From Erysipelotrichaceae bacterium UBA6182 (GTDB taxonomy: Bacteria > Bacillota_I > Bacilli_A > Erysipelotrichales > Erysipelotrichaceae): 5,411 nucleotides of DNA. Both the position numbers and the translations under genes were made by a program. Shown one piece after another: positions 1 through 5,411 of the stretch. The notes below the pieces were generated by a model that made no database searches, was not told the origin of the DNA, and saw nothing but the letters and a program-made list of their open reading frames with translations. The first letter of the stretch is position 1, and each line of letters begins with the position of its first letter. Location: contig DITO01000087.1 in NCBI GenBank assembly GCA_002422065.1, positions 2,667-8,077 on the forward strand, read 5' to 3'.

Positions 1-1149
1 TGGCAGAGTTACATTAAAGTTATCTGCAATGGTCGCCCCTATCGAAGAAAATGAAGATGAAACTTCTAATAATTGATTTCCTTGAAGTAATGGTGAATAT
101 ACTATTTGGAAAATGTATTCACGAGTATGATCTGTTCCATGATGGGTTGGATCGTTACCATGATCACTTGTAAGGATAAGTAAATCATCATTTCTTAAAT
201 GAGGTAGTAACTCACCAAGTTGCTTATCAAATGTCTCTAGTTCGTTTGCATAACCTTGAGGGTTACGACGATGTCCCCATAATGCATCAAAATCTACAAG
301 ATTAACAAAGCATAGTCCAGTGAAGTCTTTGTTCTTAACGATCTCTATTGTCTTCTCCATACCATCGACATTTGATTTTGTCTTTTGATAAGATGTGATT
401 CCTTCACCGTCAAAGATGTCATTAATCTTACCAATTGCAATCACATCAAGTCCATTGTCTTTAAGAGTATCTAGTACGGTAGGGGCAAATGGTTTTAATG
501 CATAATCTTTTCGATTAGAAGTACGCTTAAACTCCCCTACTTTTGAACCAATAAATGGTCTTGCGATGATACGGCCAACCTTCCATTCTGGTTTCATCAT
601 GATTTCACGAGCTATTTCACATGCTTTAATAAGATTATCTAAACCAAATGTTTCTTCATGTGCTGCAATTTGTAGTACTGAGTCTGCTGATGTGTAGACA
701 ATCATATCGTTAGTTTTCATATGATGTTCACCAAATTCATCAATGATTTCGGTTCCACTGGCTGACTTATTACCTACAATCCCAAATCCAGTACGCTCTT
801 TTAGTTCATTAAGAAGTTCTTCAGGAAATCCTGTTTCTGTAAAAGTAATAAATGGTTCATCAATTAATAATCCCATCATCTCCCAGTGACCTGTCATAGT
901 ATCTTTTCCTAGACTTGCTTCTGCGAGTTTACCATAATTGGCGAGTGGTTTTTCACTTGGTTCAACACCCATTACTGGATGGAGATTTCCAAGCCCTAGA
1001 GACGCTAAATGAGGTAAGTTTAAACCATTGACTGCTTCTGCAATATGACCTAATGTATCTGCTCCTAAATCGTTATATTGTGCAGCATCGGGTAACTCCC
1101 CCACTCCAACTGAATCTAAAACAATGGTAAATATTCTTTTGAATTTCAT
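1..1149 (-). CDS. deoB: Phosphopentomutase DeoB (3' end beyond window)
   Basis: Cytoplasmic Mn-dependent mutase of the alkaline phosphatase superfamily. It interconverts ribose-1-phosphate and ribose-5-phosphate, and the deoxyribose equivalents, linking nucleoside phosphorolysis to central metabolism. The 383 codons read here have no stop; family members are about 390-394 residues, so only about ten C-terminal residues are missing. By alignment from memory with Bacillus phosphopentomutase, the metal ligands are D12 (IVLDSVGVGELPDA), D288 and H293 (LVDFDALWGH), D329 and H330 (SDHGND) and H341 (GTDHTREY). The phosphorylated threonine is T84 in GKDTMTGHWE. The cap-domain stretch YTSADSVLQIAAHEE (about residues 152-166) is also typical. 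The ATG overlaps the xerD stop as ATGA and is preceded by AAGGAG at a 5-nt spacing, which fixes the start. The xerD-deoB order is also known from Bacillus. A purine or pyrimidine nucleoside phosphorylase gene could follow outside the window, but this is not seen. Identification is very secure. Confidence 0.97.
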   Translation of the reverse strand, partial: MKFKRIFTIVLDSVGVGELPDAAQYNDLGADTLGHIAEAVNGLNLPHLASLGLGNLHPVMGVEPSEKPLANYGKLAEASLGKDTMTGHWEMMGLLIDEPFITFTETGFPEELLNELKERTGFGIVGNKSASGTEIIDEFGEHHMKTNDMIVYTSADSVLQIAAHEETFGLDNLIKACEIAREIMMKPEWKVGRIIARPFIGSKVGEFKRTSNRKDYALKPFAPTVLDTLKDNGLDVIAIGKINDIFDGEGITSYQKTKSNVDGMEKTIEIVKNKDFTGLCFVNLVDFDALWGHRRNPQGYANELETFDKQLGELLPHLRNDDLLILTSDHGNDPTHHGTDHTREYIFQIVYSPLLQGNQLLEVSSSFSSIGATIADNFNVTLP

Positions 1150-2027
1150 TTCTTCTCCTTTTTTATATGCTGTCCTGGATGAAAAGCATGATATTTTTCT
1201 TGTAATGAATTATCTGATAAATGCGAATAGATTTGTGTTGTCTTAATATCACTGTGCCCTAGTAAGGTTTGAACACTTCTTAAATCTGCTCCCTCTTGTA
1301 GTAAGGTAGAAGCAAAACCATGACGTAAACGATGAGGATGCATATCCATTATACCAACTCTCAAAGCACAATCTTTAACTATTGCATAGATTTTTTGACG
1401 TGTATAAGATTTTCCTGAAGATTGAATAAGAAAGCGTGATGTCTTTGCTTTAATACGTTTTGGTCTTATTTGATTAATGTAGTCATTAATTAAAACAAAT
1501 AGATCATCATGGATAATGACAACCCGCTCTTTATCCCCTTTTCCTATAATTTTAATTGTTTTATCTTGAAGTGAAATAGAATTAAGATTAAGTTCTACAA
1601 GCTCACTAACTCTAAGTCCTGTCGTAAAAAGTAACATAATAATGATTCTCTCATCTTCTAGAGCATAATTATCATTTGAACTTTCAAGCAGTAAAGAAAA
1701 TTCACGTATTGAGATATCTTTAGGAAGTCTCTTTTCACTAAATTCATACTTTAATTGGTCTGAAAAATCATATTGTTGAGTATGATAACTCAAGAATTGG
1801 ATGTATGAGCGTATAGCACTCACATAGCGCGATTTTGTTGCTTTACGTAAGTCTTTACACCTTTCATTGAAATAATGCTCTATGACGTCTGGATTAAGCT
1901 CTTGAATGTGCTCATCCTCAATAAACTGTATAAAACGAGAAATATCACTCACATATGATGAAGTTGAGCTTGGTTTAATACCTAAGGTGTATAAACAGTA
2001 ATGTTGGAATTGTTCGAGTTTTTTCAT
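1146..2027 (-). CDS. xerD: Tyrosine recombinase XerD
   Basis: Site-specific recombinase of the XerC/XerD family. With a partner recombinase it resolves chromosome dimers at dif during division, under FtsK/SpoIIIE-type translocase control (family knowledge). The 293 residues match the usual 295-300. The N-terminal SAM-like core-binding domain spans about residues 1-85 and the catalytic domain about 100-285. All catalytic residues are visible: R139 (TTGLRVSEL), K163 (GKGDKERVV), H232 and R235 (HPHRLRHGFA), H258 (LLGHSD) and nucleophile Y267 (TTQIYSH). Their spacing equals that of E. coli XerD (R148, K172, H244, R247, H270, Y279). The C-terminal YHAFHPGQ resembles the XerD HHPRA end, followed by a basic KKEKK tail that doubles as the deoB ribosome binding site. 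The ATG overlaps the dinB stop as ATGA and has no clear Shine-Dalgarno sequence, so translation probably depends on termination of dinB. XerD rather than XerC is inferred from the HSDIKTTQIYSH block and the neighbouring deoB. A housekeeping role is far more likely than a phage or integron integrase. Confidence 0.93.
   Translation of the reverse strand: MKKLEQFQHYCLYTLGIKPSSTSSYVSDISRFIQFIEDEHIQELNPDVIEHYFNERCKDLRKATKSRYVSAIRSYIQFLSYHTQQYDFSDQLKYEFSEKRLPKDISIREFSLLLESSNDNYALEDERIIIMLLFTTGLRVSELVELNLNSISLQDKTIKIIGKGDKERVVIIHDDLFVLINDYINQIRPKRIKAKTSRFLIQSSGKSYTRQKIYAIVKDCALRVGIMDMHPHRLRHGFASTLLQEGADLRSVQTLLGHSDIKTTQIYSHLSDNSLQEKYHAFHPGQHIKKEKK
1155..1160 (-). promoter_or_regulatory. Ribosome binding site of deoB
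   Basis: AAGGAG lies 5 nt upstream of the deoB ATG, inside the last codons of xerD, where it encodes part of the lysine/glutamate-rich XerD tail (KKEKK). It decides the deoB start. Together with the ATGA stop/start overlap it allows both independent initiation and translational coupling. Confidence 0.8.
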
Positions 2028-3085
2028 AGGTTAAATAATGAAAGCTGAGCAAAGTGTTCGCTCTCATCTATCATTTTAGTACAACTGACACTAATATGTC
2101 TAACACTGTCTTCAAACAGTTGATCAAATAAGACATTCACGTGCTCATAAATCATACCAAAATCTTGTGTAGGAGAATCAAAGACATAGGATTTAGATCG
2201 ATTTTCAAATCCATCATCTTTAATGCCTACGACGATATTCTTAAATAGTAGTTTATCGCTAATTGCTCTCATCACAAGTTCATTAACACATTCTTGAAGA
2301 ACAAGTGATATAGTCTTTTCATCATCACAATCATAGCCTAAACTACGACTTTGTCCCATTGATTTATGACTTCGCGATTGATTCACAATGCTTTGATCAA
2401 TGCCTTGGCATTTATCAATGAGTGGTCGAACATTAATAGGTAACTGTGATAATTTTTCATCAGAAATATGGACTAAATCATTAACAGTATGAATATCATA
2501 CTCCGATAAAACTTCATACATTTTCTTACCAACACCAACAATCGATGGCAATGGTAATGGCCAAAGTTTTGATGCAAGTTCATTATCCCTAATTATTGAG
2601 ATACCATTAGGTTTCTTTAAATCACTTGCAACTTTCGCAAGAAACTTATTAGATGCTATTCCAATGCTTACTTTAAGTTGTAATTCCTTTTGAATTGTCT
2701 TTTGCAAATCAATCGCAGCATCTAATGGTTTCTTATATCGCTTAATTGTCTCACTCATGTCCAAATAACACTCATCGATCGATGCCACTTCAACAATGTC
2801 ACAAAATGATTCACATAAGGTAATAAATGATTCAGAGACTTCATGATAGCGATCAAAATGTAGACCCGTTACAATAAGCTCAGGACATAATTTTTTTGCC
2901 TCTAAAACACTCATAGCACTTTTTACACCAAAAGATCGTGCAACGTAGTTGCATGTGGTAATGATAGCTTGTTGGCGGGCGGGTGCAACCGCAATAGGTT
3001 TATCTTTATATTCAGGATGATCTATTTCTTCCACCGTAGCATAATAAGCATTAATATCAACGTGAAATATGATTCGATTATTCAT
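2024..3085 (-). CDS. dinB: DNA polymerase IV (Y-family translesion polymerase, DinB/YqjH type)
   Basis: Error-prone, low-processivity polymerase that copies past lesions and stalled forks. The product is 353 residues from the ATG at 3085, close to the 350-415 of the family. Palm-domain acidic residues are D10 in HVDINAYYATVE and D104/E105 in ASIDECYLDM. N12 replaces the aspartate of E. coli DinB (D10 there), as in Bacillus YqjH, and Y15 occupies the steric-gate position that excludes ribonucleotides. SNKFLAKVASDLKKPNG (145-161) and the thumb helix-hairpin-helix GVGKK (184-188) follow, then a less conserved little-finger domain (about 230-340). The C-terminal QLSLF is a canonical beta-clamp-binding peptide. 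The start is ambiguous: a GTG two codons upstream (3091) also fits. ATG is chosen because it gives the usual short lead before the first catalytic aspartate. Neither has a good Shine-Dalgarno sequence, and both lie inside the recN 3' end. The gene overlaps recN upstream and xerD downstream. No LexA box is visible nearby, so damage induction of this gene from its own promoter is not supported. Confidence 0.95.
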   Translation of the reverse strand: MNNRIIFHVDINAYYATVEEIDHPEYKDKPIAVAPARQQAIITTCNYVARSFGVKSAMSVLEAKKLCPELIVTGLHFDRYHEVSESFITLCESFCDIVEVASIDECYLDMSETIKRYKKPLDAAIDLQKTIQKELQLKVSIGIASNKFLAKVASDLKKPNGISIIRDNELASKLWPLPLPSIVGVGKKMYEVLSEYDIHTVNDLVHISDEKLSQLPINVRPLIDKCQGIDQSIVNQSRSHKSMGQSRSLGYDCDDEKTISLVLQECVNELVMRAISDKLLFKNIVVGIKDDGFENRSKSYVFDSPTQDFGMIYEHVNVLFDQLFEDSVRHISVSCTKMIDESEHFAQLSLFNL

Positions 3086-4724
3086 GAACACTTGCTAGAA
3101 GTTCTTGTGATGCTTTTAGTGTGCTCTCACTTATGCTTCCTGATGAAATAAGGGCCATTTCTTCAATGCGTTGCTCGTGGTTTAGTTCTTTGACTTCGAC
3201 ATCGGTCATGTCATTATTGACTGATTTAATCACTTTAAAATGACGTTCACCATAAGCTGCAACCATGGCTAAATGAGTAATTGAAAAGACTTGAATTGAT
3301 GAGGCAAGTTGGCGCATTTTTAATCCTATTTGCTTTGCAATAGGTCCAGATATTCCAACATCAATTTCATCAAAAATCATGACTTGTATGTTAGCTAGAG
3401 GGGTAAAGACTGTCTTTAATCCTAACATTATGCGAGATAACTCCCCTCCTGATGCAATCTTTGATAAAGGTCCCATTGGAGATCCTGGATTGGTTTTGAT
3501 ATGAAAAACGACTTTATCAAATCCAGTAGCAGAAGGTTTATCTTGGGAGAACATAATCATAAATCTTGCATGAGGCAATGATAAATCATTAAGTTGTTGA
3601 TTAATTCCCACTTCGAGTGTATCGGCCATTGTACGTCGTAAACTTGATAATTCTTGTGCAGCGAGTTCATAGTTATTAAAGGCAAGTTCAACTTCTTTAA
3701 TGAGTTGTTTTTGATGAAATTCATGATCATCGATTAAATCAATTTGGTTTTTCAGCTTCTCTTTTGTCTTTAATAATGAATCTAAACTACCACCATATTT
3801 TCGTTTCAGTTTCTCGTACCCTAAAACTCGTGAATTAAGTTCATCAAAAGTATCTTGATCAAAACTAAAGTCATTAAGTCGCTCATATAGAGTTGTCTTA
3901 ATGTCATCACTTAAAGCGTACACCTCATTAAGTGACTCACTTGCTTTAAAGACAACATCATCTTCATGACAAGATTGTAGTGTCTTCATGGATTGATAAA
4001 GCAGTGCTAACACACCATCATCTTTATCAAGGAGTTCACATACTAAACTTGTTTTACTAACAAGTTTCTCATAGGCACTCATGCGTTTTATATCTTGTTC
4101 ACAAGCTTCAAAATCATCAACAGAAGGATTGAAGGCTTCAATTTCAGTTAATTGGAAACGAGCAAAATCTAGATCTTGCTCACTTAATATGGTTGATTCG
4201 AAATCTTCTAGTTTATTCTTTGCAAGTTTATAAACAGAATACAGATGCTTAACTTTTTCACGAATAGTTTCATTAATCCCTTGATCTACAAGTGTAAGAT
4301 GTTGTTTTTCATTTAATAGGTAGGTTGTATCATGTTGAGAATGAATATCAATTTCATATGATGAGAATTCTTTTAAAATGGATAATGGTATCATTTTGCC
4401 ATTAATACGACATGTGTTTTTTCCATCACGAGTAATTTCACGAGACAAAACAACAACATCATTGGTTTCAATACCGACTTCAAGGCAATAAGCATGGGTT
4501 AAAGAACCTTCTTTAATGTTAAAGACACCCTCTACCTTAGCACTATCATGATTTTGTTTAATCATTGAGTTAGAAGCTTTTGCACCACAAAGAAGTGAAA
4601 TAGCATCGACAAGTAAACTCTTTCCTGCTCCTGTTTCACCAGTAAAGACATTGAATCCAGATTTAAAATCTAAATTGAGACGATCAATTAAAACAAAATT
4701 CTCAACATGTAAGGAAATAATCAT
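3078..4724 (-). CDS. recN: DNA repair protein RecN
   Basis: SMC-like ATPase that acts early in double-strand-break repair, tethering DNA ends and aiding RecA-dependent recombination on the nucleoid. It has 548 residues, within the usual 550-575 range. The N-terminal ATPase half carries Walker A GETGAGKS (29-36, K35). A long predominantly helical, coiled-coil-prone middle (about 155-370) has conserved blocks around FARFQLTEIEAF and GYEKLKRKYG. The C-terminal half carries the ABC signature ASGGELSR (424-431), Walker B VMIFDEIDVGISG (448-460) and the switch histidine in SITHL (H484). The hydrophobic arms are short, as in RecN and unlike full SMC or RecF. One variation: the usual IHGQH motif reads IHSQHD (127-132). 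The ATG overlaps the tlyA stop as ATGA and follows a strong AAGGAGG, so the start is secure. Gene order tlyA-recN matches Bacillus except that argR is absent here. It is damage-induced in many bacteria, but no LexA box is visible in front of it. Confidence 0.97.
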   Translation of the reverse strand: MIISLHVENFVLIDRLNLDFKSGFNVFTGETGAGKSLLVDAISLLCGAKASNSMIKQNHDSAKVEGVFNIKEGSLTHAYCLEVGIETNDVVVLSREITRDGKNTCRINGKMIPLSILKEFSSYEIDIHSQHDTTYLLNEKQHLTLVDQGINETIREKVKHLYSVYKLAKNKLEDFESTILSEQDLDFARFQLTEIEAFNPSVDDFEACEQDIKRMSAYEKLVSKTSLVCELLDKDDGVLALLYQSMKTLQSCHEDDVVFKASESLNEVYALSDDIKTTLYERLNDFSFDQDTFDELNSRVLGYEKLKRKYGGSLDSLLKTKEKLKNQIDLIDDHEFHQKQLIKEVELAFNNYELAAQELSSLRRTMADTLEVGINQQLNDLSLPHARFMIMFSQDKPSATGFDKVVFHIKTNPGSPMGPLSKIASGGELSRIMLGLKTVFTPLANIQVMIFDEIDVGISGPIAKQIGLKMRQLASSIQVFSITHLAMVAAYGERHFKVIKSVNNDMTDVEVKELNHEQRIEEMALISSGSISESTLKASQELLASVHE

Positions 4725-5411
4725 AGTCCCTCCTTTTTCTGAAATACTAGAAATGTTTCTTGATTGCCTACTTTCCCTTTAAGGGATGAATCAACATTTA
4801 AATGAAGCTTATATCCTTTAGAAACGATGGTTTGAATAATATGATGTTGAACTTGAGTTGCTTGTCGACTATTTTTAACAAGTCCAGATTTATTCAGAAA
4901 TTTTGCTCCAACTTCAAATTGAGGTTTATACAGTAGAATAATCCATGTCTTCTGATGAGCAAAGTTATCTAAGGTATCAAATACATTTAAAATTGATGTA
5001 AATGAAACATCCATCACAATAATATCAAACGTTTCATTACATACATCTTTAAAATCTAAGATTGACACTCCTTCATAGTTTCGTACTTGAGGATGATTTA
5101 GTAATGATTCATGAAGTTGACCATGTCCGACATCAACACATACCATACTCTCTATACCAAACTGAAGCAGACAATCAGTAAAACCACCGGTAGATGCCCC
5201 TATATCAAGTCCCTTTAATCCTTCAAGGGGTATTGATAATTCACTTAATAAACCTGAAAGTTTTTCACCTCCACGAGACACAAAGGATTGCTTAGAGATA
5301 AGTTCAATTTTATCAAAATCATTCACTTCTGTGGATGGTTTGGTGTTGGGTTTACCATTAATCGTTATTAAACCACGTTTAATTAAATCATGACATGAAG
5401 AGCGTGATTTT
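4721..5411 (-). CDS. tlyA: TlyA family rRNA 2'-O-ribose methyltransferase (5' end beyond window)
   Basis: S4-domain plus FtsJ/RrmJ-like SAM-dependent methyltransferase. Family members 2'-O-methylate cytidines in 16S and/or 23S rRNA (the capreomycin-susceptibility methylation in mycobacteria) and are often mislabelled hemolysin. The frame stays open to the window edge. Upstream of a GTG at 5326 it encodes 28 more residues, including SRSSCHDLIKRGLITINGKP, the second half of an S4 RNA-binding domain. That GTG is therefore an internal valine, and only about 15 N-terminal residues are missing. Counting from that valine as residue 1, the sequence shows VSRGGEKL (16-23), the SAM-binding loop LDIGASTGGFTD (40-51), MDVSF (105-109), LLYKPQFEVGA (131-141) and GNQETFLV (187-194). 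The catalytic K-D-K-E tetrad is K22, D106, K134 and E190, with spacing nearly identical to that of M. tuberculosis TlyA as I recall it. The stop overlaps the recN ATG. In Bacillus the homologue yqxC also lies just upstream of recN. Whether 16S, 23S or both is methylated cannot be told from sequence. Confidence 0.94.
   Translation of the reverse strand, partial: KSRSSCHDLIKRGLITINGKPNTKPSTEVNDFDKIELISKQSFVSRGGEKLSGLLSELSIPLEGLKGLDIGASTGGFTDCLLQFGIESMVCVDVGHGQLHESLLNHPQVRNYEGVSILDFKDVCNETFDIIVMDVSFTSILNVFDTLDNFAHQKTWIILLYKPQFEVGAKFLNKSGLVKNSRQATQVQHHIIQTIVSKGYKLHLNVDSSLKGKVGNQETFLVFQKKEGL
4729..4735 (-). promoter_or_regulatory. Ribosome binding site of recN
   Basis: AAGGAGG lies 4 nt before the recN ATG, embedded in the final codons of tlyA (K-K-E-G-L). 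It is close to a perfect anti-16S match and is the strongest such site in the window. The slightly short spacing and the ATGA overlap suggest both fresh initiation and coupling to tlyA translation. Confidence 0.8.

Noticed and set aside
1146..2027. Possibility that the tyrosine recombinase is a phage, transposon or integron integrase with an att site nearby
   Set aside because: Length, catalytic spacing and C-terminus match housekeeping XerD. It is embedded in an overlapping gene series next to deoB, with no direct repeats, tRNA or phage genes.
2773..2784. Perfect 12-bp palindrome CATCGATCGATG
   Set aside because: It encodes the invariant SIDE motif of DinB (reverse strand GCA TCG ATC GAT GAG). 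The palindrome follows from codon choice and has no loop or regulatory context.
3086..3104. GAAC...GTTC inverted half-sites at the recN/dinB junction resembling a LexA/SOS operator
   Set aside because: The Bacillus-type SOS box is CGAAC-N4-GTTCG. Here the half-sites are 11 nt apart, outer C/G bases are missing, and the site is explained by recN codons. No other GAAC-N4-GTTC was seen.
2969..3151. Plus-strand 60-codon open frame across the recN/dinB junction
   Set aside because: It is antisense to two well-supported genes, its product has low-complexity hydrophobic composition, and it has no recognisable domain or ribosome binding site. It is a shadow frame.
4774..4786. TCCCTTTAAGGGA near-palindrome
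   Set aside because: It is in tlyA codons for SLKG, has no loop for a hairpin and no positional reason to be an operator.
5211..5230. CCCTT...AAGGG inverted repeat, possible hairpin
   Set aside because: It lies inside tlyA coding sequence (LEGLKGLD region), has a stem of only about 5 bp and no following T/U run. It is not a terminator.
1..5411. Search for CRISPR arrays, tRNA/rRNA genes, riboswitches, insertion sequences or an undescribed system
   Set aside because: All bases are occupied by five recognised, intact housekeeping genes. No repeated units, structured leaders or transposase fragments were seen on either strand.

Overview
The window looks like ordinary chromosome from an AT-rich, low-G+C Gram-positive bacterium (Bacillota). 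The evidence is protein-level resemblance to Bacillus-type DinB/YqjH, RecN, TlyA/YqxC, XerD and DeoB, AT-rich codon choice, and AAGGAG(G)-type ribosome binding sites. TGG encodes the few tryptophans and TGA is used as a stop, so the standard code fits and a TGA=Trp Mollicute is unlikely. A relative of the Erysipelotrichia is a plausible guess, but the sequence does not prove it.

All genes lie on the minus strand, so transcription runs from high to low coordinates: tlyA (rRNA 2'-O-methyltransferase, 5' end beyond position 5411), recN (SMC-like double-strand-break repair ATPase), dinB (Y-family translesion polymerase), xerD (tyrosine recombinase) and deoB (phosphopentomutase, last few residues beyond position 1). 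There is no intergenic DNA. Each stop codon overlaps the next start, by 4 nt at three junctions and by 8 nt (or 14 nt, depending on the start) at recN/dinB. No internal terminator or convincing promoter is visible, so the five genes are most simply read as one tightly coupled polycistronic segment whose promoter lies upstream of the window.

Functionally the middle of the cluster is genome maintenance: break repair, lesion bypass and chromosome-dimer resolution. A translation-related methyltransferase precedes it and a nucleoside/deoxyribose-phosphate salvage enzyme follows it. The same genes sit in the same general chromosomal region of Bacillus (tlyA-argR-recN; xerD-deoB), here compacted and without argR between tlyA and recN. 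All five proteins carry intact catalytic motifs. I found no mobile element, CRISPR array, RNA gene or evident novel system; the points of interest concern gene-junction architecture, start-site choice and small motif variations.
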